50,000 nt of DNA, taken from assembly GCA_905221605.1 (NCBI GenBank), contig CAJNDS010001613.1, positions 72,501 through 122,500 of the forward strand. The letters are read 5' to 3'. The notes under the pieces were generated by a model. The model was given only the letters and a program-made list of their open reading frames with translations, was not told where the DNA came from and ran no database searches. Below, one piece after another: positions 1 through 10,194 of this stretch; position 1 is the first letter of the stretch; the number at the start of each line of letters is the position of its first letter. A program made the position numbers and the translations under genes. This DNA comes from Symbiodinium natans (taxonomy: Eukaryota > Sar > Dinophyceae > Suessiales > Symbiodiniaceae).

Positions 1-300
1 GCTTCAGGGTTCTAGGGCTTGTGGGGTTTTAGGGCTTTCGGGTTTTGGGTTTTTGGGGCTTTAGGGTTTAGGGTTTAGGGGTTTAGGGCTTTAGGGCTTT
101 GGGTTTTTTTTAGGGGGCTTTAGGGTTTTAGGGCTTTAGGGTTTAGGGCTTTCGGGTTTTGGGTTTGGGGGTTTTAGGGGTTTTAGGGCTTTAGGGTTTA
201 GGGCTTTGGAGTTTAAGGGTTTAAGGGTTTTAGGGTTTAGGGCTTTAGGGTTTTGGGGTTTTGGTTTCAGGGTTTAGGGTTTTAGGCGTTTTGGGAAATC
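1..300 (+). repeat. Degenerate TTTAGGG telomere-like array
   Basis: Long run of imperfect TTTAGGG units with variants such as GGGCTTTAGGG and GGGTTTTGGG. It is more degenerate than the other arrays in the window, so it looks like old interstitial repeat rather than a chromosome end. The same repeat recurs throughout the window in both orientations. Confidence 0.9.
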
Positions 301-1150
301 TAGGCTTTAGGGCCTTGGGAATTCTAGGATTCAGATGGGCTTAAGGATAGGGTTCTGGGTTTACTGGGTTTGGGTTTAAGTGGGCTTCGGAGCTTGGTCG
401 AGGGTTTCGGGGTCATGGCGTCAGGGTTCAGGGTGTCGGGCTTCAGGCTTTTGGTCACTCACACGAAGCAGGCAAGGCAAACCCAAAAGGTCCGAGGTCT
501 TCATTGCTATGAAGCCAGCGTTTAGGGTTTACGGACTTAAGGTTTTGGGAATTCAGGGTTCGGCTTTTTCATTTTCCGCTCCCACATGGATGGGGGCTTT
601 TCAGGTTTAGGGCAATGTAGGGTTCTTTCCTAATCCCTAAGCCCTACTGTTGCATCTGAACTAAGGAGCTGTTAGTATAAGGGGGAACATCCCAAGGTAG
701 TGGTTATGACGTTATGACCAAGTAGATCTATCCTTGCCCTACGTACCACCCCACTTAGAACTACCCATGAAGCTCCAAGTAGAGTCGAGAGGGTTTCGGG
801 TTCAGGGCTTAGGGTTGAAGGTCCTTGTGCGTTTGCTTCTGTGTACAGCGAGTTGTCTCGTGGGGTGCCGACTGGTGCCGCGGGATCACGATTAGGGCGT
901 GTTCATAAAAACGGGATTCGATGGGCCTGTGTGCGTCCAAGATTCCAGGCATTGATGAAGCTCATATCGTCCTGCTTATCTCGCAGTCGTGACGCTCAGA
1001 CAGAGTGTGTAAGCCGCGTGGCAGCAACAAACATGATATCATGCATTGGACAAGCGTCGGGGGTAGGCCGCATGCACAGGTTGGGCAAGATCTATTTTTC
1101 AAAGCTCTTTGTCTGCATCTGGACCCCACACGTTGTGTTTGCGAGACAGC

Positions 1151-1153
<3 letters not shown>
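301..1153. other. Unassigned, decayed telomere repeats plus unique DNA
   Basis: Decayed TTTAGGG units run to about 620. Positions 605-720 contain 'aagggggaacatccc', related to an inverted-repeat element at 46663-46740. From 841 a plus-strand frame stays open up to and through the poly-C tract. Its composition is plausible, but no domain or splice context supports it, so I do not call a gene. Confidence 0.4.

Positions 1154-1209
<56 letters not shown>
1154..1209. repeat. Poly-C tract of about 56 bases
   Basis: Uninterrupted C homopolymer (poly-G on the minus strand). It lies directly beside a minus-strand candidate exon, so it may be intronic. Other homopolymer C/G tracts occur at 6100, 8115, 15245, 18959, 21616, 21785, 26370 and 30400. 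Confidence 0.95.
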
Positions 1210-1811
1210 ACACCCCTCCCTGGGCGTCCTGAACAAAGAAATCCTTGCTGAGGTCTTGGACCCACTTCTTGACAGTGCACTTGGGTACGCCATCCCCTGG
1301 GCATGGACACTTTGGGAGGCTTTGGGACTTCGGGGTTTTATGCGCGACGGCCAGTGCTTAGGGATTATAAGACTTAGGGGTTCTAGGGTTTAGGGAGTCA
1401 GTTTACGGCTTGGTCGCCTTTGACTAGGAAACAGAAACTATCCGACACCAGGTAGCTGAGGGCTTCGATGACGCAGCTGCGGACGGTGTAGTCCTTGACC
1501 AGTGTGCCTTGGCCTTCGCCGCTGCCTTCTGGGCGTGGCATCTCACCTCCCGGGTTTCAACAGCTTCGCTGCAGGTCGCTTCGCTACCCTGAACCCTGAC
1601 CCTAAACCCTAAACCCTAAACCCCCTGAACCCCCTGAACCCGGCCACCCGAACGCGAGTATTCCATGAGCAGATGCTCCCCCAAGATGGATGCCCAACGA
1701 CCAGGAAGCCAAGGTCACTTGTGCCTCCCAAGCCTCCATGCACTTCAAAAGGGGCATAAGATTTCATACTTTATGTATATATATATATATACATATACGT
1801 ATAGACCCTAC

Positions 1812-1857
<46 letters not shown>

Positions 1858-3330
1858 ATATATATACATACATACATACATATATATATATATATATTAT
1901 ATTTATTGTGTACAACTACGGAGGGGTATTGGAGGAGGCTACTGGCGGTGCATAAGAGCTCCTAGGAGGATCGAGTATTTGGCAGCTTCTTTAGGCGAAG
2001 AAGCGAAGGCGACTCCGATAGCAGCAGGCCTTGGCTTGCCGACGGCTGCGAGGAAGCGCTGCTCGTCATCGTCGCGGCCGGTGGGGGCGCAGGGCTACAC
2101 GGAAAAAGGGATGAGAACCCCTTAGAAACGCTGACCCTATGGGCAAACCGATACTTAAAGGGATAACCCTATAGAAACCCTACCGAAGCCGATCAACAAA
2201 CCGATGAACCCTCTAAGCCGTAAAAAAAAAAAAAACATAAGGACAAAGGAGGCAGGGTTTAGGCGATGGAGTGACCGGCGATCTCAACTTAAAGTTGCTA
2301 TGGGTAAGGCTCAACGGCCTGGCAATCCGGAAGCACAGGTGTTGGAGCTTTTGCCACAAGTCTAGCTGAGTTGAGCACATTTCGCGAGATAACCTGCCTA
2401 AGTCAGCATGCCGCTGCTGCTACCAGTCACGAGCCACACGAGCGCATGTTGGCATGGTGGGAATGATTGCTCTGGGGCGCTGTGTTGCTCCTGCACTATC
2501 CTGGCCTATGTTTACGACTCGAAGACTGACCCTACACCACCACCCATGTCCCCCTAAACCCTAAACCCTAAACCCTAAACCCTAAACCCTAAACCCTAAA
2601 CCCTAAACCCTAAACCCTAAACCCTAAACCCTAAACCCTAAACCCTAAATCATCTGTGCTTCACCTTGCCGGCCGTTCATCTGCTGTCGGGTGGCATCAG
2701 GCCTGGAACCACCCACCATCAAACTTAAGAAGAGCTCGCAGCTAAGGGGCGACGGGGCGGAATAGGGATTGGGATTCGAAGCTAATACTCGGGCGAAGAG
2801 AGGGAGGGGCAGGCATACACACAATGCAGAATTATTCGCGAAACCCTAAACCCTACCCACAAAACAAGCAAGCCACCAATCACTGCAAAATCATTCGCGA
2901 ACCCTACAACCCTAAACGCAAAACCCTAGAGGAAGAGACAAACAGGGTCTTCCTTCAATTGTAGATACGCTGAAAAGCTGATCCTGCGATGTGCCTGAAG
3001 CCTCAAGGGTTGGGTATTCAGGGTGCTGGTGCATAGAAGCGCTCCAGCAGGAAGGTGCAGCACGAAAAGCACGCTGCTTTTCTACGTGCTGCAGTAGAGC
3101 AACTCACTCAAACAAGCTGACTGCCGGAAGACGTACTGCCGTTCTCGCACTTCAAACCCAAAAACCCTAAAGCCTAAACCCTAAACATGTTTAGGGTTTA
3201 GGGTTTAGGGTTAGGGTTTTTGGGTTTAGGGTTTGGGGTTTGGAAAGGTCCATGCGCGGAAGCACGGAGTTCTCCTCCCGAAAAGCTTTCATCGGTTAAC
3301 CTTCGACACACGCCATGGCTACTAAACCCT
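1205..3330 (-). CDS. Candidate multi-exon gene, unknown product
   Basis: A series of minus-strand coding-like segments separated by telomere-like tracts. In transcription order they are: 3315-3250 ([17 protein letters not shown]), 3050-2940 ([18 protein letters not shown]...), 2735-2652 ([14 protein letters not shown]), 2095-1955 ([20 protein letters not shown]...), 1541-1402 ([20 protein letters not shown]...) and 1304-1208 ([18 protein letters not shown]). A GT donor (GCC|GTAAAC) followed by a CCCAAAG acceptor would join the last two in phase. I recognise no family. Whether all segments belong to one gene is not shown. Some may be chance open frames, because short intervals between repeats often stay open. 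Confidence 0.38.
1765..1900. repeat. (TA)n/(TACA)n microsatellite
   Basis: Alternating TA dinucleotides with TG, CA and GTA interruptions. The 'YIYIYIYI' open frames over this stretch are artefacts of the repeat. Confidence 0.95.
2556..2648 (-). repeat. Clean CCCTAAA array
   Basis: About 13 near-perfect CCCTAAA units. The flanks show no convincing duplication. The array separates two candidate coding segments. Confidence 0.95.
3055..3094. repeat. Near-perfect hairpin
   Basis: Inverted repeat with arms GCAGCACG-AAAAGCA and TGCTTTT-CTA-CGTGCTGC around a 3-base loop. It lies just upstream, in the minus sense, of a candidate exon. Function unknown. Confidence 0.7.
3171..3245. repeat. Head-to-head telomere repeats with palindromic centre
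   Basis: CCCTAAA units switch to TTTAGGG units at the palindrome CCCTAAACATGTTTAGGG. This is an inverted junction of two arrays, such as joining of two repeat ends or a fold-back could leave. Confidence 0.85.
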
Positions 3331-3379
3331 AAACCTAACCCTTAAACCCTAAACCCTAAACCCTAAACCCTGGAAAGCA

Positions 3380-4051
3380 GGCTGGTTTCCGTCAGTCAGG
3401 CTCCTTACGTGTAAGCATCAGCCAAATCTATCGCACACCCCCTCTTGATGCAGCAACATGCACTAATGAAGCTCAGGCACTGGCATCCCTGCTTCGACAA
3501 GTGCTTTGGGGTTTAGGTTTTAGGGTTTAGGGTTTAGGGGGAGCATGCGGTTGTCTAGTCTGCAGATCTGGTGTAGGCAGCCGGAGCAAGACAAGTCGCA
3601 AGCTCGTGCTCTCTGCCGCCTTCACTGCGCGACTCCTGATGCCCTGTTTGGGCAGAGACATGCGTTAACCACAAGCCTAGGAAGCCACCTCTCCATCCTC
3701 TCCGCCACCTTAAGCAGCTGAAGTGCTGGTGCACCTCCACAGGGCTAGTCCCAAGCCACGAAAGGCAAGCGCGACGAGAGATACCGGCGGGAAGTGGCCG
3801 TTAATTTAGGGGGGTTTTTCCCCCTGCCACAAGAAGCAGCCCCAGCTGACCCAGAAGAACATGAAGCGCTGACTGGTTATGCTGTTGTTTATGTAGTGCC
3901 ACTGTGTAGAAAATCCGGAGCCCAAGGCCAAAGAGAACTGGCTCATCCCAAGCACTTCCATCCACAGGACTATGGTGTAGAAGCATTCGAGGTGGGGCCC
4001 ACAGTTAGCATGGGAACTTACAGACGCTACATGCAGCAACATGGCACGTAG
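3380..4051 (+). CDS. Candidate plus-strand exons, unknown product, possible C-terminus
   Basis: Three plus-strand segments look coding: 3381-3500 (VSISQIYRTPPLDAATC...), 3557-3722 (RALCRLHCATPDALFG...) and 3753-4051. The last begins after an AG at GGGCTAG and reads about 100 codons to TAG at 4049-4051, ending MGTYRRYMQQHGT. Its first part is basic (KGKRDERYRREV), followed by an acidic stretch and then HPKHFHPQDYGVEAFEVG. The second segment follows a telomere tract and a plausible TTGTCTAG acceptor. The junctions between segments are not resolved, and I recognise no family. The opposite strand also has open frames, so strand is likely but not certain. Confidence 0.42.
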
Positions 4052-4078
4052 AAGTTAATCCGACACCCTCAACCGTCA

Positions 4079-4213
4079 ATGAACATCCGGGCGCGGGCGG
4101 CCAGCTTCAAAGGGAAGCTTCATGGCTTGGCAATGTGCAGTCGACGAAACAAGACTTTCCGAGAGGAACCGCCGCGTCGATCGTACGAGGCCGTTGAGGG
4201 CAAGGTGTGGTAG
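4079..4213 (+). CDS. Small basic ORF, 44 codons, doubtful
   Basis: ATG at 4079 to TAG at 4211, product rich in Arg and Lys (MNIRARAASFKGKLHG...). A minus-strand frame over the same DNA is equally open. It follows 28 bases after the stop of the preceding candidate exon. Could be 3' flank. Confidence 0.2.
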   Translation: MNIRARAASFKGKLHGLAMCSRRNKTFREEPPRRSYEAVEGKVW

Positions 4214-4800
4214 ACTGGTACACTTGGGCTTCTACCTTAAATACTTGTCCCTAAACCCTAAACCCTAAACCCTAAACCCTAAACCCTTCTGGATACTGTG
4301 CCATGTTCTTTCCGCAAACTGGTGAAGTCGGTGTCGTAGATCCCTCTGCTCCCTGCCCACCCCCGCTCCCCACCCAACACTAAAGCAGCCAAACCAACCC
4401 CGAACGGCGAAACCCGAACACCCTAAACCCCAAACCCTACCTGGGACTCCATTTACCTACAGTTTAGTGGTAGCTACCCTTAGTTAGCAGGATAGCCCAT
4501 AAAACTGTAGGTGAAGAGAGTCCCAGGTAAACCAAAATGGAAGACCCATCTGAGAAGGTTGGGTGACGCCCCGGGGAGGCCTACTGTGAGGAGATCTAGA
4601 TGATCTAGTTCTCTTTGCCAAGGCTGACTTTTGAGTTTAGGATGTTGGGTGTTGGCGTAGGGTCGCTCAAGGTGTAGAAGGGTTCAGAGCTCTCTAGGCC
4701 GCAATTGGAGCTTCTTTTTCATGCATGTTTAAGCACTCGCTGAATTGAACGTGTAGACTTTTCGGGACATGACTGAGTACAGTCGGAGACATTCACTGTG
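4214..4800. other. Telomere tract and family-3 element, no gene seen
   Basis: A CCCTAAA array occupies 4250-4286. Plus-strand 4290-4385 has a short open coding-like stretch (MFFPQTGEVGVVDPSAP). The family-3 element follows at 4440-4528. I find nothing convincing in 4530-4800. Confidence 0.5.
4440..4528. mobile_element. Family-3 inverted-repeat element
   Basis: Terminal inverted repeats CCTGGGACTC / GAGTCCCAGG enclose subterminal TACCTACAGTTTAG and CTGTAGGT. Related copies lie at 23866-23958, 45495-45586 and 46525-46620. No coding capacity; a MITE-like or introner-like element. No clear target duplication at this copy. Confidence 0.75.
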
Positions 4801-5065
4801 GCCCAGAGCAGATCAAACTTTGCGTTTCACGGGGTTGCCCCGACCCGCTTCAAAGGCCAGAGAATGCGCTCCATTCCGCAGCAGAGGCCTCTCGGCACAC
4901 TCTCATACCAAAAGTAGGTCAAACTTGGCGTTTCACAGGGTTTCCCCAACCTACGTCTCAGATCAGAGAGAGAGTTTCGCCCTGATTGCACTCTTCCCTG
5001 GAGCAGGCCTGACTCCAAGTGTCACAGGGTTGCCCCGACCCGCTTCACAGAGAAAGAGGCTCTAA
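4800..5065 (+). repeat. Three degenerate ~100-bp tandem units
   Basis: The motif 'TCAAACTT.GCGTTTCAC.GGGTT.CCCC' followed by a C-rich segment recurs near 4810, 4918 and 5010. The open frame across this stretch simply repeats FTGLPRPAS-like peptides. Confidence 0.7.
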
Positions 5066-5259
5066 TCTATATGCCTGAGTGCTGTACAACACAGAGACAT
5101 CATCGCAGCAGCAATGAACGTCTCTTCATGAAACGTTGCTAAAAAATCATGGATATGTGCGGCAAGAGCGGGCACCCCTTGCAACAACATTCGACTTAGT
5201 TCCTTTTTCATCCTGACCTTTATAGGAAAGTAACCACGCGTGTCGGGTGCTGTGCTCTT

Positions 5260-5371
5260 TCAGCCGCCAATGTGGCTCACTGCCCTGGTCAGCGAAGCCT
5301 CGATGCTGCAACCCGGCAGAGCTGTGTGTCTAGTCATTCCGAGCTTAATCGCTCACACTCAGGCCAGACGA
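5260..5371 (+). CDS. Candidate exon, unknown product
   Basis: Plus-strand frame from a TTTCAG-type acceptor reads PPMWLTALVSEASMLQPGRA and continues to the CCCTAAA array at 5371. The minus strand here is broken by stops. No family recognised. Confidence 0.32.
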
Positions 5372-5453
5372 CCTAAACCCTAAAACCCTAAACCCTAAAC
5401 CCTGAACCCTAAACCCTAAACCCTGAACCCTAAACCCTGAACCCTAAACCCTA
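5371..5453 (-). repeat. CCCTAAA/CCCTGAA array
   Basis: Telomere-like array with some CCCTGAA variants, between a candidate exon and unique DNA of 5454-5570. Confidence 0.9.
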
Positions 5454-5599
5454 AGCACTGTATAGTCTGTCAGAGTTTCCGGCTCAAGGTTTAGGTTTGC
5501 TGTTTCGAATTGAACCGAAGCCTCCAGCTGCCAGCATCATGGACACCCAACCATTGCAAGTGAACCCGCGTTTAGGGTTTAGGGTTTAGGGTTTTAGGG

Positions 5600-5860
5600 T
5601 AAATTCCCTCTCCTTCGGATTTACGGCTTATGGGTTTGGGGTTTGGGGTTCTGGTGTTTTAGGGTTGTAGGGCTTAGGGTTCCACATATTCCCTCTCCTT
5701 CGGGTTTCTGGCTTATAGGTTTGGGGTTTAGGGTTGTGGGGTTTTAGGGTTGCAGGGCTTGGGGTTCCACACATTCCCTCTCCTTCGGATTTACGGCTTA
5801 TAGGTTTGGGGTTTCGGGTTGTGGGGTTTAGGGTTGTAGGGCTTAGGGTTCCATATCCTG
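5600..5860. repeat. Satellite of three ~85-bp telomere-derived units
   Basis: Each unit starts ATTCCCTCTCCTTCGG, continues as a non-telomeric TTACGGCTTA block and ends in degenerate TTTAGGG-like DNA plus GGGTTCCA. This is a higher-order repeat built around telomere sequence. The minus-strand NPKP-rich open frame over it is an artefact. Confidence 0.85.
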
Positions 5861-5922
5861 CACCTAACAATTAATCTACCAAATCAGGTTGAAGATGGAG
5901 ACACAACCGAGTCCAAGTAGCT

Positions 5923-7449
5923 TCAGTATTCCACCGCCATGACGTCCAGAGGAATGTCACAGTATGGGCACATCCCATCATGAGAGTTGTACTGGACATG
6001 GGAGCATCCTGAACAGCGACCTGCCGTTCGAGTCGATGTCGTATCAGCGCGCGCCTTCTGCCCCTGGCAGGCACGCAATTCCACGATTCGCTTAAGAAGC
6101 CCCCCCCCCCCCCAAACAAATAAAAACAAAACAACTTCCTGCAAAAGGGAAACCTAGGGAATAGTACCTTTTGTTTGCAGATTTGTGAAGCAGCCAAGTC
6201 CGTCAGAGTCCCAAAACAGCCAGGCCCCAAATCCCACAAACCCTATAGGTAAACACTACCCTGCACTCCCTCCGCATATCAACCCAAGCCTGAACCCTAA
6301 ACCCTAAACCCCAAACCCCAAACCCTAAACCCTAAACCCCAAACCCCAAACCCTAAACCCTCCCAACCTGCAGGAGCTCCTTGATGTGGTCCTTTGCTTT
6401 GATGTGTGGACCCAAGGGGCCCATTTCTTCCCTGGTCGGAGGATTGCAGGGAGGATGCTTCCAAACATGCGGCAATGGGTTTAGGGTTTAGGGTTTAGGG
6501 TTTAGGGTTTAGGGTTCGGGTTTAGGGTTCAGGGTTGTTTAGGGATGCTTCTAATATGGGGGCTTAAATAATTAGAATAGAGTGTTTGGGGTTATTTTCG
6601 TATATTTACAAAGGGACCATAAGGGAATACTATTAGTATTTCTTCCGACCCTTTACTAAGCATGCGGCAATGGTCACGAGGGTTGAGGGTTTAGGGCTCT
6701 ATGCGGACATGTCAGAACATCAGCAGCTGCGTGCATGAACTGAAGCAACACAAAGCTGGTAGCTCGTGTCTGGTAAAGCCGGGATGTACTGTTTGGTCTC
6801 GCACAGTTGGGATAAGTGCGAACAGATGAGTGTCGTACCCGGCACTGTCGTGCCCCAATCACATCTGCATCGATGTACTTACCGACATTTGAGGGTCTAT
6901 GTAAATAGAATGGGTGCTTTCCGAGGTGTCGCATGGGCGTACTCAACAACTGCGATCATCCCTGCCGTGAAAACCCCCAAAATGGGGATCCCTGATGTTA
7001 GGGAAACCTTCATTATTGGCAATTCTTAGGCCCCCTGACGAAAACGAAAGGGTTTTGGGGTAGTTACATGGTCCTGTAAATGGGGACCCCTTTATATACC
7101 CCATAAAACCAGGGGCCCATACTTCAGAACCAAGAACCCCTATTCTTAGAGGCAGCCTGCAAAAAAAGTAGGAGTTGGGTTCTCAAACTAAACCCTAAAC
7201 CTAGAGTATCTGGACGTCAACCTCAACGTTTGGGCTGGCTTGGTTTGCTGGTGACGGTTTATGGCTGAAAGTCACATTTAGGGTTTCGGGTTTACAGTTT
7301 AGGGTTTAAAACCCCCAAAACCCAAAACCCTAAACCCTAACCCTTAACCAAGCCCAAGCCCAAAGCCCTGCCGAGCGCAGCAGGGCGTCTCGATGAAATC
7401 CTCAATGTCCCTCTGGCACTCTCGAAGGAGCTCCTTCCAGTCCTTTCTT
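5923..7449 (-). CDS. Candidate multi-exon gene ending in a C2C2 zinc-ribbon-like exon
   Basis: Minus-strand segments in order: 7449-7375 (RRKDWKELLRECQRDIEDF), 7252-7195 (NQASPNVEVDVQIL), 6470-6369 (EEMGPLGPHIKAKDHIKELL) and 6088-5923. The third ends CTGCAG|GTTGGGAGG, a good GT donor beside a CCCTAAA array. The last carries CSGCSHVQYNSHDGMCPYC, spacing C-x2-C-x10-C-x2-C, which would bind zinc, and ends VMAVEY-stop at 5923. This C-terminal zinc-ribbon pattern is the only recognisable feature; the family is unknown. Joining the segments into one gene is inference. Confidence 0.42.
6095..6135. mobile_element. Family-2 fragment with poly-C
   Basis: TTCGCTTAAGAAGCCCC followed by a C run matches the left end of the family-2 element (TTGCTTAAGAACCCC). 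It abuts the zinc-ribbon candidate exon. The other end is not recognisable. Confidence 0.45.
6467..6673. mobile_element. Insertion flanked by a 13-bp direct repeat, with telomere repeats
   Basis: CATGCGGCAATGG occurs at 6467-6479 and again at 6661-6673. Between the copies lie TTTAGGG repeats (6480-6530) and an AT-rich element with GGGGCTTAAATAATTAGAAT and GGGAATACTATTAGTA motifs. Related elements are at 8530-8620 and 8700-8815. The duplication suggests insertion at a staggered break. Confidence 0.75.
6680..7190. other. Ambiguous unique DNA and family-7-like element
   Basis: 6680-6960 is open in frames on both strands, so no strand can be chosen. 6965-7160 carries GGGGACCCC / CCCATAAAACC / GGGCCCATACTTCAGAACC, a palindromic element related to 7850-7990 and 27120-27300. 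Confidence 0.4.
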
Positions 7450-7450
7450 C

Positions 7451-7548
7451 TAGGGTTTAGGGTTTAGGGTTTAGGGTTTAGGGTTTAGGGTTTAGGGTTT
7501 AGGGTTTAGGGTTTAGGGTTTAGGGTTTAGGGTTTAGGGTTTAGGGTT
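7451..7548 (+). repeat. Clean TTTAGGG array
   Basis: About 14 perfect units. It directly abuts the DWKELLRECQRD candidate exon, consistent with being intron. Confidence 0.95.
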
Positions 7549-9110
7549 CATGGGGCTATACCTTGGGCCCTTCAGGTCCCCTTTTGCGGATCCCTAAGGG
7601 TGCATAAGGGCCATATTAGGAGTTGATTCAGGGGAACCTTTAGGGGTACAACCCTAGGGGTACGAGTCTTCATACCTTGATTTCTAAGGGTAGCTGCTCC
7701 TTCTGCCAGTCTGACAGTGTTTTGGGTGTAGCGGTTTAGGGTTTGGGGGGGGGTTTAGGGTTTAGGCTTTAGGGGGTTTAGGGTTGATTGGGACCAGGGG
7801 GTTTTAGGGTTGCCGAAGGGTCGTTTCATGGTCCGTTGCTATGGGCCCTTAAATGGGAACCCTTTTTTTAACCCCTTTTCGAACCCTTTTTTGAACCCGA
7901 GGGCCCATACTTCAGAACCCTGTCAAGAAGGTACCGGACCACATATGGGGGTTCACGATGTTCGGGGTACCCTAAATAGGGTCTTGATTGCAAGGGGATC
8001 CTACTAGTCGGGGGCCTTTCTTTTAAGGGTCCCTCATTGTCGTAAACCCCATGTTTAGGGAACGTGTAACAACCCTTAGATTTCTTCTCCAGCAGAAAGG
8101 GCGCCGACGTGGCTGTGGGGGGGGGGGGGGGTCCTGCTAAGGGTACGGTCAAAGGTTGAAGGTCTATAGAGTTTGCGGCTTGCCGGTTAGGGTTGAGGGT
8201 TTAGGGTTTAGGCTTTAGGGTTTAGAGCTGTATACAGAAGAAGACAACACCCCAAAATTCTGCTCATGACGGAGCAAGAATCTTCTCGCAAGCCGGTTGC
8301 GCTGAAAAAGGATGCCAGGCAGTACACGAACTCTTCCAGGAACGGCCCGAACTGCTTGCATTTGTGCCTCGGTGGTGGGCGAAGGCTTCATGGTACTGAG
8401 TCACCCAATTATAGCTGTACTTGTAACCCAAGTGAAAATTCATTAGGGTACTTAAGGTGCTTATACGTGGGGCAGAACTACACTTATGATTGGGTTGTAA
8501 GTACCCTGAACTTCCAAGTAAACTTTTCGGGGCCTTAACAGCAAGATGAAGCCTGGGGGGCTCCTTATCGTATATAAAGATATAGGCGCCATGAGGGAAT
8601 ACTATTCGTAGTCCTTCCGGATAGCTGTACTTATAACCCAATTATGATCCTATTAGGGTACTTGAGGGCTGAGAAGTGGGTTCGAACTACGCTTATGATT
8701 GGGTTACCTGATTTAGGGGCCTTCATAGCTAGAATAGGGTTTTGGGTCTCATTATTGTATAAATATTTAGAGACCATAGGGGAAGACTTTTAGTAAGCGT
8801 TCCGACCCCTTTCTTATACTTTGAACCCCAAACTACCCTAAACCCTAAACCCTAAACCCTAAACCCTAAACCCTAAACTCTAAACCCTAAACCCTAAACC
8901 CTAAACCCTAAACCCTAAACCCTAAACTACGGTTGTACCCCTCAACGTTCCCCTTAATACGCTCCGAACATGGCCTCTAGGGATCCTGAAAAGGGACCCC
9001 AAAACCCAAGAACCCAAGAACCCAAGAACCCAAGAACCCAAGAACCCCTAAACCCTAAACCCTAAACCCTAAACCCTAAACCCTATACCCTATACCCTAA
9101 ACTACAACAA
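7549..9110. other. Element-rich DNA without a supported gene
   Basis: Holds several palindromic elements: GGGGCCC-type at 7800-8110, family 4 at 8384-8523, and AT-rich relatives of the 6545 element at 8530-8620 and 8700-8815. There is also a G run at 8115-8130, a CCCTAAA array at 8835-8935 flanked by AAACTAC on both sides, and (CCCAAGAA)n near 9000-9040. A minus-strand frame at 8264-8641 is created by the elements themselves. Confidence 0.6.
8384..8523. mobile_element. Degenerate family-4 element
   Basis: Left TTCATGGTACT, internal TATAGCTGTACTTGTAACCC, right GTACCCTGAACTTCCAAGTA. Matches the better-preserved copies at 10195-10351, 18609-18880 and 19151-19483. Confidence 0.65.
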
Positions 9111-9159
9111 TAAGGGTCGCAAGGTAGAACCCCTAGAAACTTTGAACCCCCAAAACTGC

Positions 9160-9736
9160 CCAACAAGCCGGACGGCTTGTAGTGCTTCCCCATCAAGTTG
9201 TGCCACACCTGGGCTGTTTAGGGTTTAGGGTTTAGGGTCTAGGCCTTCACCTCTACCAGTCGCCAACCAAAGGGCACCCCGTTTTGCATCAGGCTTGCGT
9301 AGTCTCGCCCGGAAAGCCCCTAAAACCCTAAACCCTATACCCTAAACCCTAAACCCCAAACCCTAAGGCCCTAAACCCTTCATTTCGGTGGCCCTGGGGT
9401 CCTGACAATGAGCCAAGGGTATTCCGGATTCAAGGGTTTAGGGTTTAAGGCTCTCTGGGTATCAGCAAAGGCTGGCACCCCGCATCTGGAAAGTATCTGC
9501 AGCGCCCTGAAGTGTGGAGTTTAGGGTTTAGGGTTTAGGGTTTGGGGGGTTTGGGGGGTTTGGGGGGTTTGGGGGGTTTGGGGGGTTTGGGGGGTTTGGG
9601 GGGTTTGGGGGGTTTGGGGGGTTTGGGGGGTTTGGGGGGTTTGGGGGGTTTGGGAATGTCCGAAACAATTCCTGAGGTAAGCAATGAGCGATGCACTCGA
9701 CGTCTATACCCTCCTTGGACCATCCAAACCTGTGGG
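9160..9736 (-). CDS. Candidate multi-exon gene, unknown product
   Basis: Minus-strand segments: 9736-9654 after a CCCCACAG acceptor (VWMVQGGYRRRVHRSLLTSG...), 9521-9450 (RALQILSRCGVPAFADTQ), 9432-9380 (NPEYPWLIVRTPGPP), 9316-9251 (RDYASLMQNGVPFGWRLVE) and 9208-9155 (VWHNLMGKHYKPSGLLG). The last two join in phase across a 42-base GT-AG interval (9250-9209) that is mostly CCCTAAA; the donor context is GAG|GTGAAG and the acceptor CCCAG|GTG. The interval between the first two is a 9-mer G-rich telomere variant. No family recognised. The other joins are unresolved. Confidence 0.42.
9541..9653 (+). repeat. (TTTGGGGGG)n, 9-mer telomere-like variant
   Basis: About 13 perfect copies of a 9-base unit grown out of a TTTAGGG array. 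Strong quadruplex potential on the plus strand. The (KPP)n and (GGL)n open frames here are repeat artefacts. Confidence 0.95.
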
Positions 9737-10190
9737 GTTAAGGGTTTAGGGTTTAGGGCTCAGGATTATGTAGGGTTTAGGGCATAGGGTTTTATTTAGG
9801 GTCAAGAGTTTAGGGGTATTTAGGGTTTAGGGTTCTTGGGTAAAAGGGCATAGGCTTTAGGGTTTAGGGTTAGGGGTATTTAGGGTTTAGGGTTCTTGGG
9901 TAAAAGGGTATAGGCTCTAGGGTTGGTCTCTCCTCTGGTAGGGAGTGGCACCCTGGTAAGCTCCATGTCCACGTTCCGGAGGAAACCTGAGACTCAACTT
10001 GGTCGACTCTCGTTTAGGGTTTAGGGTTTAGGGTTTCGGGTTTCGGGTTTAGGGTTTAGGTCGACGGCCGTTTAGGGTTTAGGGGTTCATGGTCTAGGGA
10101 TGCCAGACAGAACTTGGTGGACCAAGAAACTATTCGGCTCCTTGAAGGCGATGCGTCAAGCAACCCCAGTATTTTGGGTTTAGGGTTTTG
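9737..10190. other. Degenerate TTTAGGG repeats and ambiguous unique segments
   Basis: Two ~70-bp tandem units (TAGGGTTCTTGGGTAAAAGGG...) lie at 9780-9920. Unique segments at 9935-10010 and 10085-10170 are open in more than one frame and on both strands. A repeat tract at 10013-10062 is flanked by GGTCGAC on both sides. Confidence 0.45.
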
Positions 10191-10194
10191 GGCC

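Noticed and set aside
1-300. A true chromosome end at the left edge
   Set aside because: The array is degenerate, short, and no different from dozens of internal arrays.
962-1310. Pro- or Gly-rich open frames over the poly-C tract
   Set aside because: They exist only because a homopolymer has no stop codons in any frame. The real signal is the minus-strand segment at 1304-1208 next to it.
1665-1965. Tyr/Ile-rich proteins
   Set aside because: Translation of the (TA)n microsatellite.
9535-9723. (KPP)n and (GGL)n repeat proteins
   Set aside because: Produced by the TTTGGGGGG 9-mer array. Only the unique part (9736-9654) is kept, as a candidate exon.
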